Positions 46,163 through 55,630 of a DNA stretch of 64,000 nucleotides are shown here, in pieces. The DNA is from JBAOHV01 sp963714875 (GTDB lineage Bacteria; Actinomycetota; Acidimicrobiia; Acidimicrobiales; Microtrichaceae), in assembly GCA_963714875.1 (NCBI GenBank), contig CAVQQI010000011.1, positions 496,001 through 560,000 of the forward strand. Reading direction: 5' to 3'. Positions within the stretch are counted from its first letter, which is position 1. Every line of letters begins with the position of its first letter. Below the pieces are notes generated by a model. It saw nothing but the letters and a program-made list of their open reading frames with translations. It did not search any database and was not told the origin of the DNA. A program made the position numbers and the translations under genes.

Positions 46163-46712
46163 GTGACCGATTTCGACACCTTCATCCTGTTCGCCGCCGA
46201 GTACTCGGACCTCGAGTCGGCAGAGGCCGACTACCAGACAGTCAAGGACCTGTACTACGAGCTCGGCCTGGTCGACACGTTCGACGCCGCCGTCATCGAG
46301 AAGCGCGACGACGGCAAGGTCAAGATCGTCAAGAAGCACGAGCAGCCCACCCGCACCGGCGGCTGGGTCGGTGGAGGACTCGGCCTGGCCGCCGGCGCGG
46401 TCATCGCACTGTTCCCGGCCGCAGCGATCGGCGGAGGACTCCTGGCCGGCACGACGGCGGGTGGCGCAGCGCTCGGCGCACTCGCGGGCCATGCCGCAGG
46501 CGGACTCCCCCGCCACGATCTCAAGGAACTGGGTGAGTCGCTCGATGCCGGCCAATCCGGCCTCGTGGTGGTTGCGGCGATCGACCTCGAGGGCCGAATC
46601 GACGCAGCGGTCAAGCACTCGAAGAAGATCGCTGAAGAAGCAGATGAAGGCTGACCGTAAGGCGCTGGAGAAGGAGATCGCCGAGGCCGAGAAGGACGCA
46701 TCGGGCGACTGA
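46163..46712 (+). CDS. DUF1269 membrane-associated protein, one frameshift near the end
   Basis: About 182 residues if read through. The protein has a DUF1269 outline: FILFAAEYSDLESAEADYQTVKDLY, then a glycine/alanine-rich hydrophobic stretch (GGGLGLAAGAVIALFPAAAIGGGLL) and LKELGESLDAGQSGLVVVAAIDLEG. The frame closes early at 46654, but the natural charged tail (KQMKADRKALEKEIAEAEKDASGD) continues in the +1 frame from about 46640. The span is 550 nt, one more than a multiple of three. GTG start at 46163. Confidence 0.75.
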
Positions 46713-46760
46713 CGCTCCCCAGACTCCTCGACCAGTCGCTCAGGTCCGTGAGCCGGCGGC

Positions 46761-48159
46761 TCAGTGGTGCTCGACGGCGGTGTCGCTGGTGAGGTCGGCC
46801 GGGGGGAGCTTCCCTCCGGCGACCGCCAGCAGCCGCACGAAGGTGCGCATCGTGAGCGACGGGCGTTTCGCGGCCGGTGACACGCCGAGCGCATCGCGCG
46901 AGGTCCGCACACGCAGCGCGAGCGGTTCGACACCGAACCGCACCGGTGACGCGAGGTCGACCGCCTCGCCATCGACACCGGCCGAGATGGGACCAGCCGA
47001 GGTGACCGTGAACTCCTCGGCGTCCCACGACAGCACCTTGGGCAAGCCGGCGCCGTCGTCGGCCACGATCGCCACCACGCCGAGACATCCGTCGGTCAGG
47101 CTCGGTCGGCTCCCGAACCCCAGGTTCGGTGACAGGTCGTAGGAGTTGTTCGACACGTGCAGCACCACCGCCGAGGTGTGTCGGTCGCCGTGGTGGTCGA
47201 CGAATCGCAGGTCGATCGGTTCCGCGTCGGGTCCCACCAGCGTCGGCAGTGTCTCGAGCGCCACCCCGACCTTGTTCTCGCGGTAGTCATCCGACGCGAC
47301 CGCCTCGCCGTAGGCGCCGACCGAGACGTTGTTGAGGAAGCGACGGCCGTTGACCAGCCCCACGTCGATCTTGCGCTGGACCGCCTCACCGAACGCGTCC
47401 AGCGCGCCGATCGGGTCGGTGCGGTCGATACCGAGGTCGAGCGCGAAGTGGTTGCGGGTACCCGACGGCACACAGACGAACGGGATGTGTGCCTCCATCG
47501 CGATCGATGCGACCAGCGCCAGGCTGCCGTCGCCCCCGGCCATGCCCACTACGTCGGTCCCACCGTGCAACGCCCCTCGGGCCAGCGCCGCCAGGTCGTC
47601 CCCCGGAGCCAGTTCGATCACCCGAATCCCCCGTTCCCGGGCAGCTACGACCAGGTTCGACCGCTGCGCCGCGCCGTCGCCGGAGCGGGGGTTGACGATC
47701 AGCACCGGATGTCGGGCAGGACCGACGAGGCGACCGTCGGGCGACCGGATCCACGCCAGCGCCCGAGCTGGTCAGCAGTCCGCTCAGGACCAACAGGGCG
47801 ACCGCCGCCAGCACTGCCGGGGACTGCCGCGTGAACACCACCACGGCGACGAGCGCAGCAGCGGCCGTGACCACCCCCGCGGCGGCATAGGCCAGGCGAC
47901 GTGAGCCGCGACGAGTCACCGCCCGCCAGCCGAACCACGCCGCGACGACAGCCAGGACCACCGGACCGAGCAGCCCCAACAGCCCACCCACGAGAGCGAC
48001 GGCGAGGAACACCACCGCCCCCGACAGGCAGAGCAGTGCCCCGATCGCCTGCGCCCGGTGCGCCAGCGATGGACGCGATCGATCGAGCGAACCCGACGGA
48101 CCGGCCGGGCCCCGCGGTCCGCCCTCAGGAGCGTCCTGTTCTCCACCGTTGTGCGACAC
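46761..48159 (-). CDS. Diacylglycerol/lipid kinase with N-terminal membrane domain, one frameshift
   Basis: From GTG 48159, four hydrophobic segments (LCLSGAVVFLAVALVGGLLGL and others) lead into a DAGK catalytic domain in another frame: LIVNPRSGDG, GGDGSLALVASIA (nucleotide loop), VPSGTRNHFALDLGI and a C-terminal beta-sandwich with SAGVDGEAVDL. The join is at about 47755-47765 and needs one base removed; the span is 1399 nt, one more than a multiple of three. It would phosphorylate a lipid such as diacylglycerol at the membrane. The catalytic domain alone could start at ATG 47705. Divergent from a PAP2 phosphatase gene. Confidence 0.82.
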
Positions 48160-48283
48160 TCGACCCGTGACCTCCCCGACATCGAACGATCGGCGACAGC
48201 CCGGTGCCCGACGGATCGGTCTGGCTGGGCGTGCGGGCCGCCTCGCTGGCGGCGGCAGCGCAGGCTACCGGACCGAGACCGCG

Positions 48284-48823
48284 GTGTCGGAGCTGGGCAA
48301 CCTGGACCGCAACATCTATCGAGCGGTGGCAGCAACACCGACACCGACGCTCGACAACGCCTTTCGCAAGGTCTCCCTGGCTGCTGACCACAGCGCGCTG
48401 TGGGTGGGCATCGCCGGCCTGACCGCGATCCTCGGCGGACGACGCGGTCGGGTCGCGGCGCTCGACGGCATGGTCTCGGTCGGCGTGACCTCGGTGGTGG
48501 TCAACCTGGCGATGAAGCCGGTGCTGCCCCGCACCCGACCGGACCGTGAGCTGCATCAGGTGGACGTGGCACGTCAGGTGCCCCTCCCCGGCTCGACGTC
48601 GTTCCCCTCGGGGCACTCGGCCTCGGCGTTCGCGTTCGCGAACGGCGTCAGCGGTGAGATGCCCGAACTGGCGGTGCCGCTGCGTCTGGCTGCAGCCGCC
48701 GTTGCGTGGTCGCGGGTGCACACGGGCGTGCACTATCCCGGTGACGTCATCGTCGGCTCACTCGTCGGAGGAGCGGTCGGCGAGGGTGTCGGCTGGTTCC
48801 GTCGGCGACGGGACCGCAGCTGA
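48284..48823 (+). CDS. PAP2-family lipid phosphatase
   Basis: A 179-residue phosphatase with all three PAP2 signatures: KPVLPRTRP, FPSGHSASAFA and SRVHTGVHYPGDVIVG. It probably removes phosphate from phosphatidic acid or a polyprenyl or related lipid. GTG 48284 is preferred because homologous proteins begin near LDRNIYRAVA; GTG 48167 or 48149 would make it longer but collide with the lipid kinase start. About three or four membrane segments. Opposite in chemistry to the neighbouring lipid kinase. Confidence 0.85.
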   Translation: MSELGNLDRNIYRAVAATPTPTLDNAFRKVSLAADHSALWVGIAGLTAILGGRRGRVAALDGMVSVGVTSVVVNLAMKPVLPRTRPDRELHQVDVARQVPLPGSTSFPSGHSASAFAFANGVSGEMPELAVPLRLAAAAVAWSRVHTGVHYPGDVIVGSLVGGAVGEGVGWFRRRRDRS

Positions 48824-48833
48824 GGTCAGCTGC

Positions 48834-49073
48834 TCAGGTCTCGAGCAGCATCGACATGATCAGGGTGTTGAAGCCGAGCAGCAGCGCGACGACCACCGTG
48901 ATCCGATCGAGGTTCTTCTCCATCACCGTCGAACCGGCGGCCGAGGCACCCAGGCCTCCGCCGAACATGTCGGACAGGCCGCCACCCTTGCCGGAGTGGA
49001 TCAGCACCAGGAAGATGAGTCCGAATCCGAGCCCGAACTGCAGCACCCACAGGATGATTTCGACGAAGTCCAC
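48834..49073 (-). CDS. secG: Preprotein translocase subunit SecG
   Basis: A 79-residue protein with two membrane segments (ILWVLQFGLGFGLIFLVLIHSG and ITVVVALLLGFNTLIMSML) around the hallmark GKGGGLSDMFGGG. SecG helps protein export with SecYE. GTG at 49073. It is the last gene of the glycolytic cluster, 13 bp after tpiA. Confidence 0.93.
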   Translation of the reverse strand: MDFVEIILWVLQFGLGFGLIFLVLIHSGKGGGLSDMFGGGLGASAAGSTVMEKNLDRITVVVALLLGFNTLIMSMLLET

Positions 49074-49086
49074 GGCGGGCAGCGTA

Positions 49087-49866
49087 TCAGTGGTTGCGGT
49101 ACTGGACGATCGCCGCGAACTCGTCGGCGTCCAGGCTGGCACCGCCGACCAGGGCTCCGTCCACGTCGGGCCTGCTCATCAGTTCGGCGATGTTGCCGGG
49201 CTTGACCGACCCGCCGTACTGGATGCGCACCGCTGCGGCGGCGTCGGCCCCGAACTCGGCAGCGACGACCGAACGGATGTGGGCGCACATGTTCTGCGCG
49301 TCGTCGGATGTCGCGGTCCGACCGGTGCCGATCGCCCAGATCGGCTCGTAGGCGATGACCAGAGATGCGACGTGCTCATTGGTCACCCCTGCCAACCCGG
49401 CGCGGATCTGCCCCTCGACCTTGGCCTCGGCCCCACCGGCCTCACGTTCCTCCAGGGTCTCGCCGCAGCACACGATGGGCGTCATGCCCTGGACCAGCAC
49501 GGCCTTGGCCTTCTTGTTGACCGTCTCGTCGGTCTCGCCGAAGTACTCGCGCCGCTCGGAATGACCCACGATCACGTGGCTGACGTTCAGCTTGGCCAGC
49601 ATCGGCGGCGCGACCTCGCCGGTGAACGCACCCTTGTCCTCCCAGTGGCAGTTCTGCGCACCGATCAGGATCTTCATCTTGTCGGACTCGATCACGGTCT
49701 GGATGGAGCGGATGTCGGTGAACGGCGGGTGGATCGACACCTGCACGGCCTCGTGGTCGTCGTCGTCCAAGCGGTAGTGCAGCTTCTGCACCGCCTGGAT
49801 CGCCTCGAAGTGGTTGTGGTGCATCTTCCAGTTGCCGCTGATGATCGGCTTGCGTGCTGCTGCCAT
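49087..49866 (-). CDS. tpiA: Triosephosphate isomerase
   Basis: A 259-residue TIM barrel with substrate-binding K14 (GNWKMH), catalytic H102 (IVGHSERR) and E174 (IAYEPIWAIGTG); the phosphate loop GGSVKPGN is present. It interconverts dihydroxyacetone phosphate and glyceraldehyde 3-phosphate. Part of gap-pgk-tpiA-secG. Confidence 0.97.
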   Translation of the reverse strand: MAAARKPIISGNWKMHHNHFEAIQAVQKLHYRLDDDDHEAVQVSIHPPFTDIRSIQTVIESDKMKILIGAQNCHWEDKGAFTGEVAPPMLAKLNVSHVIVGHSERREYFGETDETVNKKAKAVLVQGMTPIVCCGETLEEREAGGAEAKVEGQIRAGLAGVTNEHVASLVIAYEPIWAIGTGRTATSDDAQNMCAHIRSVVAAEFGADAAAAVRIQYGGSVKPGNIAELMSRPDVDGALVGGASLDADEFAAIVQYRNH

Positions 49867-49938
49867 TGTCGGACTCCTCGGGCTCTGTGCGGTTCTCAGG
49901 TCGTGCGTCGCCGGGCGTCGGGGCCCGACAGGGGTGGT

Positions 49939-51072
49939 TCAGGCGTTCGGGGCGCTACGGAGCGCGTCCAGGCCGGGCAGGTCGCCCTGCTCGATCAGCT
50001 CCAGGCTGGCCCCACCGCCGGTGGAGATGTGCGACACGCGGTCAGCCAGACCGAACTGGGCGACCGCAGCAGCGGAATCGCCGCCACCGATCACCGAGAA
50101 CGCCCGGCTGTCGGCAACCGCTTCAGCCACCGCTCGTGTGCCGGCTTCGAAACGCGGGTCCTCGAACACGCCCATCGGACCGTTCCACAGGACCGTGCGG
50201 GCCTCACCGATGATGTCGCCGAACTCGGCCGCGCTGCCCGGGCCGATGTCCAGGCCCATCCACCCGTCGGGTAGCGCCCGACCGAAGTTGCGCACGTCGC
50301 CACCGGCGGACGGATCGCCGATCTTCCCGCCGGGGCCCAGGCCGACCACGTCGGAGGGCAGGTGCAGCCGGTCGCCGTGCTCGTCGAGCAGCTTGGCGCA
50401 CGCGTCGACCTGGTCCGGCTCGCACAGCGAGTTGCCGATGGAGTTGCCCATGGCGGCGAAGAAGGTGAAGCACATGCCGCCGCCGATGATGATCGAATCC
50501 GCGATGTCCAGCAGCGCGGTCAGCACGCCCAGCTTGTCGGACACCTTCGACCCACCGGTGATGGCGACGAACGGTCGGCCCGGGTCGGACCGCACCCCGA
50601 GGAGCACCTCGACCTCCCTGGCCAGCAGCCGGCCGGCGGCCGAGGGCAACCTGGTCGGCGGTCCGACGATGGAGGCGTGCGCGCGGTGCGAGGCGCCGAA
50701 GGCGTCGTTCACGTACAGGTCGTGACCTTCGACGAGCCGGTCGACGAAGGCGGGGTCGTTCGCGGTCTCGCCCGGATCGAAGCGCAGGTTGTCGAGCAGC
50801 GTGACACCTGGAGCGAGCTCGGACAGGCGTGCACGGACAGGATCGACCGAGTACTTCGGGTCGGGCTCGCCCTTCGGACGACCCAGATGGGTGCAGGCGG
50901 TGACCGAGGCGCCGTGCTCGGTCAGCCAGTTCAACGTGGGCAGTGCCGCACGGATGCGGAGGTCGTCGCTGATCACCCCGTCGGACAGCGGCACGTTGAA
51001 GTCCGCCCGCACCAGGACCGACTTGCCCGCCACGTCGCCCAGGTCCTCGAGCTCTGGCACACCGAACTTCAT
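49939..51072 (-). CDS. pgk: Phosphoglycerate kinase
   Basis: A 377-residue kinase: SVLVRADFNVPLSDG (substrate side), TACTHLGRPKGEPDP, GGSKVSDKLGVL, VLWNGPMGVFE and the nucleotide-side GGGDSAAAV. It makes ATP from 1,3-bisphosphoglycerate. A little shorter than the usual 390-400 residues but all motifs are there. ATG at 51072 after GAACGAG-type purine-rich leader. Sits between gap and tpiA. Confidence 0.97.
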   Translation of the reverse strand: MKFGVPELEDLGDVAGKSVLVRADFNVPLSDGVISDDLRIRAALPTLNWLTEHGASVTACTHLGRPKGEPDPKYSVDPVRARLSELAPGVTLLDNLRFDPGETANDPAFVDRLVEGHDLYVNDAFGASHRAHASIVGPPTRLPSAAGRLLAREVEVLLGVRSDPGRPFVAITGGSKVSDKLGVLTALLDIADSIIIGGGMCFTFFAAMGNSIGNSLCEPDQVDACAKLLDEHGDRLHLPSDVVGLGPGGKIGDPSAGGDVRNFGRALPDGWMGLDIGPGSAAEFGDIIGEARTVLWNGPMGVFEDPRFEAGTRAVAEAVADSRAFSVIGGGDSAAAVAQFGLADRVSHISTGGGASLELIEQGDLPGLDALRSAPNA

Positions 51073-51122
51073 CTCGTTCCCTCGTTCGCCTCGTTCGCCC
51101 GGACCCCACGCACCGCCGGGAG

Positions 51123-51175
51123 CCGAACTGTGCTGCAGACCGCGTCAGGATCGACGCGTTCCGCAGCACAGTTGG
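51123..51175. repeat. Palindromic intergenic element, copy A
   Basis: Perfect outer arms AACTGTGCTGC (51126-51136) and GCAGCACAGTT (51163-51173), with a second inner stem CGCGTC/GACGCG around a 6-nt loop. It lies between gap and pgk, so it will be in their shared mRNA. A related element is at 58870-58923. Confidence 0.75.
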
Positions 51176-51189
51176 CCCCGGATGGAACC

Positions 51190-52200
51190 TCAGTGGTTGG
51201 CTGCGCCGACGATCTTGGCCAGGTCGACCAGACGGTTGGAGTAGCCGGTCTCGTTGTCGTACCACGACAGCACCTTGACCATGTTGCCCATGGCCATCGT
51301 CAGGCCCGAGTCGAAGATGGACGACGACGGCGAACCGACGATGTCGGAGCTGACCAGCGGCTCCTCGCTGTACTCGAGGATGCCCTTGAGGCGACCCTCG
51401 GTGGCGGCGGCCTTGAACGCGGCGTTGACCTCGTCGACGGTCACCTCGGTGTGCAGCACACCGGTGAAGTCGGTGATCGAGCCGGTGGGCACCGGCACGC
51501 GCAGCGAGGTGCCGTCCAGCCGGCCCTTCATCGACTCGAGCACCAGCGCCGTGGCACGGGCCGCTCCGGTCGAGGTGGGCACGATGTTGATCGCCGCAGC
51601 CCGGGCACGACGGAGGTCGCTGTGGGGACCGTCGACCAGCATCTGGTCGCCGGTGTAGGCGTGGATCGTGTTCATGAGCCCCTTGTCGACGCCGAACGCG
51701 TCGTCGAGGACCTTGATGAGTGGCACGAAGCAGTTGGTGGTGCACGACGCGTTGGACACGACGATGTGCTTGGCCGGATCGAACGTGTCCTCGTTGACGC
51801 CGACCACGAAGGTGGCGTCAGCCTCGGTGGCGGGGGCCGACACGATCACCCGGGGAGCGCCGCCCTCGACGTGGGCCGCGGCCTTGTCGCGGGTGTTGAA
51901 GATGCCCGTCGACTCGATCACCACATCGACGCCGAGGTCGCCCCACGGGATCTCTGCGGGGTTGCGGTGCGACACGACCTTCAGCACGTCGCCGTCGACG
52001 TCGATGCCGCCCTCGACCGCTGCGACCACGCCCGGGTAGGTGCCCGCGACCGAGTCACGCTTGAGCAGGTGGGCCATCGTCTCGAGCGAGCCCAGGTCGT
52101 TCACCGCCACGAAGTCGATGTCGGCGCCCTGCGCCTTGGCGGCGCGGAAGAAGTTGCGCCCGATACGGCCGAAGCCGTTGATCCCCACACGAATGGTCAT
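51190..52200 (-). CDS. gap: Glyceraldehyde-3-phosphate dehydrogenase, type I
   Basis: A 336-residue GAPDH: N-terminal Rossmann GINGFGRIGRN, catalytic C153 in SNASCTTNC, and the ALVLESMKGRLDGTSLRVPVP region. The acidic D34-like residue after the second strand (VAVNDLG) supports NAD(H) preference. ATG at 52200. It leads gap-pgk-tpiA-secG; the whiA gene expected between yvcK and gap is missing. Confidence 0.97.
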   Translation of the reverse strand: MTIRVGINGFGRIGRNFFRAAKAQGADIDFVAVNDLGSLETMAHLLKRDSVAGTYPGVVAAVEGGIDVDGDVLKVVSHRNPAEIPWGDLGVDVVIESTGIFNTRDKAAAHVEGGAPRVIVSAPATEADATFVVGVNEDTFDPAKHIVVSNASCTTNCFVPLIKVLDDAFGVDKGLMNTIHAYTGDQMLVDGPHSDLRRARAAAINIVPTSTGAARATALVLESMKGRLDGTSLRVPVPTGSITDFTGVLHTEVTVDEVNAAFKAAATEGRLKGILEYSEEPLVSSDIVGSPSSSIFDSGLTMAMGNMVKVLSWYDNETGYSNRLVDLAKIVGAANH

Positions 52201-52312
52201 GTTGTCCCTCTGGATGGTCCGGTCGAACGGGCCTCGCCCTCTGCGCGCGACCCGTCCCTATGCGAGCAGATCCGTCGGCGCGATGCCAACCGACACGCCG
52301 GGCGCCGGGGCC

Positions 52313-53191
52313 TCAGCTGCCGGTCAGTGCAGCCAGCGCCACGCCGAGCGATGCCGGGTCGTGCGCCAGACCCGACGAGCGGGCCACGGCGACCGGGACC
52401 GCGCCGTGCACGCCCTGGGCGCCGCCGATCGTGGCGGGGTCATAGAGCACCACGTCTGCGTGGAGTCCGTGTCGACACAGCGCTTCCACGTGCGCTGCCA
52501 CGTCGTAGCCGGTCGTCTCGGAGGCCTGGGGGCGCAGGTTGCACACGTAGACCAGCGGCGCCGACGACGCGGCGATGGCCTCGCGGATGCCCCGCACCGC
52601 GGTCGCGGCGAGCACGCTGGTGTACAGCGAGCCGGGCCCGAGCACGATCTGGTCCGCCGCTGCGATCGCCTCGACCGCCGCGGCACAGGCGACCGCGTCG
52701 GGCGGCGTCACCTCCACCGCGCTCAGGTCGTCGCGGGCGCCGACCGCCACCTGACCGGCGATCTGCTCGCCGGTGGTCACCCGGGCGCGCAGCTGCACGA
52801 CGTCGGTCGTGGCCGGCAGGACCCGACCCACCACGCCGAGGAGCCGGCCGATCTCGTCCAGCGATGCGACCAGGTCGCCATCGGTCTCGGCCATCGCGAC
52901 GATCAGGAGGTTGCCGAACGCGTGGCCCTCGAGTTCGCCGGCGCTGAACCGGTGCTCCATGGAGCGGGCCAACAGCGAGTCCTCGCCGGCCAGCGCGACC
53001 AGGCACTTGCGCAGGTCGCCCGGGGCCGGCCGTTCACCAGCAGCCCGCAGTCGACCCGTCGAGCCGCCGTCATCGGCCACCGACACCACTGCGGTGACCC
53101 GCGAGGTGTACGTGCGTACTGCTCGCAGCGACGCCGCCAGGCCGTGCCCGCCGCCGATCGCGACCACCGCCGGTCCCACAGCGGAGCTCAC
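52313..53191 (-). CDS. yvcK: YvcK/CofD-like UDP-sugar-binding regulator
   Basis: A 292-residue protein with AIGGGHGLAASLRAVRTYTSRVTAVVSVADDGGSTGRLR, the YvcK signature, plus PAPGDLRKCLVALA and DQIVLGPGSLYTSVLA. YvcK binds UDP-GlcNAc and balances carbon flow and cell-wall synthesis. GTG at 53191 overlaps the rapZ stop (GTGA), so the two are coupled. Confidence 0.93.
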   Translation of the reverse strand: MSSAVGPAVVAIGGGHGLAASLRAVRTYTSRVTAVVSVADDGGSTGRLRAAGERPAPGDLRKCLVALAGEDSLLARSMEHRFSAGELEGHAFGNLLIVAMAETDGDLVASLDEIGRLLGVVGRVLPATTDVVQLRARVTTGEQIAGQVAVGARDDLSAVEVTPPDAVACAAAVEAIAAADQIVLGPGSLYTSVLAATAVRGIREAIAASSAPLVYVCNLRPQASETTGYDVAAHVEALCRHGLHADVVLYDPATIGGAQGVHGAVPVAVARSSGLAHDPASLGVALAALTGS

Positions 53192-54042
53192 TTGGCCACG
53201 TCCCGATGGCGCAGACGGGGCTCGATCCCCTGTTCACGGAGCCACTGCGCGGTCCGCTCCGCCATCGACACCGACCGATGCCGGCCTCCCGTGCACCCGA
53301 ACGCGATCGTCAACAGCGACTTGCCCTCCTCCAGGTAGGCCGGCAGGAGCAGCTCCAGCAGCGGATACAGGCGGTCCAGGAACTCGTCGGTCAGCTCGAA
53401 CGACGCCACGTACTCCTGCACCTCGGCGTCCAGGCCGGTCATCGGCCGCAACCCCTCGACCCAGTGGGGGTTGGGGAGGAACCGGCAGTCGAACACCAGG
53501 TCCGCGTCGGGCGGCACGCCGTGCTTGTACCCGAAGGACATGACCGTGACCTGGGTGCTGTCGCGACCGGCGGCGTCACCGAACAGCTCGACGACACGAC
53601 GGCGCAGGTCGTGCACGTTCAGGTCGCTGGTGTCGATCACCACGTCGGCCGAACCCCGCACGGTGCCCAGGCGGTCGCGTTCCTCCTGGATCGCGCCTTC
53701 CACCGAGCCGATCTCGCCCAGCAACGGGTGTCGGCGCCGGGTGTCCCCGTAGCGGCGCACCAGCGTCGGGGTGCTGGCGTCCAGGAAGACCGTGGTGACC
53801 GTGGCTCCGGTGCTGCGCAACTCGTCGAGCGCCGGGCGGACCTCGAACAGGTCGCCCTCGGACCCGACCACCAGGCCCACCGGCGTCGGCGAGTCGGACT
53901 GGAACCGGGCCAGCTCGGCGACCTTGGGGATCAGCTCCGAGGGAAGGTTGTCGATGACGAACCAGCCCAGATCCTCCAGCGTGTTGCCCACCTGGGTGCG
54001 ACCCGCCCCCGACAGACCCGTGACGACGACGAACTCGACCAT
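53188..54042 (-). CDS. rapZ: RapZ-family nucleotide-binding protein
   Basis: A 284-residue protein: P-loop GLSGAGRT at residues 9-16 (Arg where the canonical Lys would be, as seen in other actinobacterial homologues by memory), CFLP-like FDCRFLPNPHW, SFGYKHGVPPDADLV and the C-terminal IAFGCTGGRHRSVSMAERTAQWL. RapZ senses GlcN6P in enteric bacteria; in Gram-positives it is tied to yvcK. TAGCCT (54054-54049, minus strand) ends 6 nt before the ATG at 54042, suggesting a leaderless mRNA. Confidence 0.93.
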   Translation of the reverse strand: MVEFVVVTGLSGAGRTQVGNTLEDLGWFVIDNLPSELIPKVAELARFQSDSPTPVGLVVGSEGDLFEVRPALDELRSTGATVTTVFLDASTPTLVRRYGDTRRRHPLLGEIGSVEGAIQEERDRLGTVRGSADVVIDTSDLNVHDLRRRVVELFGDAAGRDSTQVTVMSFGYKHGVPPDADLVFDCRFLPNPHWVEGLRPMTGLDAEVQEYVASFELTDEFLDRLYPLLELLLPAYLEEGKSLLTIAFGCTGGRHRSVSMAERTAQWLREQGIEPRLRHRDVAK

Positions 54043-54211
54043 GTGGCGAGGCTACCGGCGAGGGGTCCGGGCCCGGTCCCGGTCCCGCACCGCTCGGGGC
54101 GCCGCGCTGCGGTCCGACGGGCGCCCGGTCGATTTCTTTTCCTCGTGGTGCATCCACCGTGCGTGGGGACGGCGAAGTACGATGCACACCCCACTTCAAG
54201 GAGATACTTCA

Positions 54212-54782
54212 ATGCGCAACCGATTCCTGATGACCTCGGCAGCACTCGTACTCGGCCTCTCACTGGTCGGTGCCGCGTGCTCCGACGACGAGTCGGCAGA
54301 CGACACGACGACCACGACCGCAGCCGAGGAGACCACGACCACCGAGACGGCAACCGAGGATCAGACCATCGTCGAGATCGCGGTGGCGAACCCCGACTTC
54401 TCCACGCTCGTGGAGCTGGTCACCGCAGCAGAGCTGGCCGAGACCCTGTCCGGCGAAGGCCCCTTCACCGTGATGGCCCCGACCGACGAGGCATTCGCCG
54501 CTGTCGACGAGGCAACCCTGTCGGCGCTCGCCGCTGACCCCACCGGCGCCCTGGCCGACGTGCTGCAAGCTGCACGTCATCTCGGGTGAGGTCGACGCTG
54601 CTGCGGCCACCGCAGCTGCTGGCACCTGCGTCGAGACCCTCGGCGGCCAGGTCAAGGTCGAGATGGACGGCGAGGACCTGACCTTCGGCGGCGCCAAGAT
54701 CGTCTCCACCGACATCATGGGCTCCAACGGCATCATCCACGTGCTGGACGGCGTCGTCACCGAGGCCTCCACCGACTGCTGA
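54212..54782 (+). CDS. Fasciclin-domain lipoprotein, one frameshift
   Basis: A secreted protein with signal peptide and lipobox (LVGAAC, lipid-bearing Cys near residue 23), a Thr/Glu-rich linker, and a fasciclin (FAS1) domain: VAVANPDFSTLVELVTAAELAETL..GPFTVMAPTDEAFAAV, then, in the +1 frame, LHVISGEVD......IIHVLDGVV. The frames meet at about 54567-54571; the early stop at 54587-54589 truncates the domain. The span is 571 nt, one more than a multiple of three. FAS1 proteins mediate adhesion. ATG at 54212 follows AAGGAG; TACGAT upstream is a -10. Confidence 0.85.
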
Positions 54783-54863
54783 TCCCCCGCCCCGATCGGG
54801 GCACGTGATCGGACGGAGGGCACCTCCCCCCTCCCTCTCCCCGCTCTCCATCCGATCCTCACA

Positions 54864-54895
54864 CGGTGGGGCGGCGCACATGCGCCGCCCCACCG
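54864..54895. terminator. Bidirectional intrinsic terminator
   Basis: A hairpin with perfect 15-bp arms (CGGTGGGGCGGCGCA / TGCGCCGCCCCACCG) and a 2-nt centre, between the convergent fasciclin and methyltransferase genes. No clear T-tract on either side, so termination may be Rho-assisted. Confidence 0.75.
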
Positions 54896-54907
54896 TCGCG
54901 TCCGGGC

Positions 54908-55630
54908 TCAGCGACGTTCGAACCGGAGGAACAACAGGCGAGGGATCGACGCCGCCTCGGTGTACTCCGCAGCACGCGCCAGGAACCCCGGCGGCGGCGC
55001 CGGCTCCTCCATCCGGACCAGCTGGAGGCCCATGTCCGACGCGGCGTTCAGGTAGCGCGACAGCGGACGATGGAAGAAGCGGATGAACACGCCGCGTTCG
55101 ACCTGTTCCTCGGTGTCCCCCTCGACCAGGTAGGCCCCGATGCGCCAGTACTGCTCCGGCGGGTCCAGCACCTGGTCGTCGATCCAGCCGCTTCCGGGGG
55201 TCTGGAGCAAGGGGTGGTTCAACAGGAACAGGAACGTGCCGCCGGGCCGCAGCACCCGTGCCACCTCCGCGAGCGCCGCGTCGACATCGGCGATGTGTTC
55301 GAACACCAGACAGGCGACCGCTGCGTCGACCGATCCGTCGACGAGCCCCAACGAGGTCGCTGATCCCTGCAGGTAGACCGGGCCGCCCCCACGCTCCGCG
55401 CCGACGCGCACCTGGGTCATCGCCGGGTCGACCCCGATGGCCTTCATCGCGTTGAGCTCGGTCGCCATCCGGGCCACCTGCCCCTCTCCGCACCCGACGT
55501 CCAGCATCAGCCCGCCCTGCGGGAGGTGCTCGTGGATCAGCGGAAGGATCTGCTCGGTGTACTCGGGATCTGCACCGTCGGTGAACTCACGCTGCCACCA
55601 CTCCGCATGGTCCTCCCATGGATCGGTCAT
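54908..55630 (-). CDS. Class I SAM-dependent methyltransferase
   Basis: A 240-residue methyltransferase (Methyltransf_11 type): motif I LMLDVGCGEGQVARMA, GVDPAMTQ, and ACLVFEHIADVDAALAEVARVLRPGGTFLFL. Its ATG at 55630 overlaps the uvrC stop (ATGA), so it is cotranscribed with uvrC. The substrate is unknown; a small molecule is likely from the motif set. Confidence 0.85.
   Translation of the reverse strand: MTDPWEDHAEWWQREFTDGADPEYTEQILPLIHEHLPQGGLMLDVGCGEGQVARMATELNAMKAIGVDPAMTQVRVGAERGGGPVYLQGSATSLGLVDGSVDAAVACLVFEHIADVDAALAEVARVLRPGGTFLFLLNHPLLQTPGSGWIDDQVLDPPEQYWRIGAYLVEGDTEEQVERGVFIRFFHRPLSRYLNAASDMGLQLVRMEEPAPPPGFLARAAEYTEAASIPRLLFLRFERR

Noticed and set aside
53188..54042. RapZ with Arg in the P-loop as an inactive enzyme
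   Set aside because: I recall the same change in other actinobacterial homologues, and all other motifs are intact, so it is likely normal for the group.
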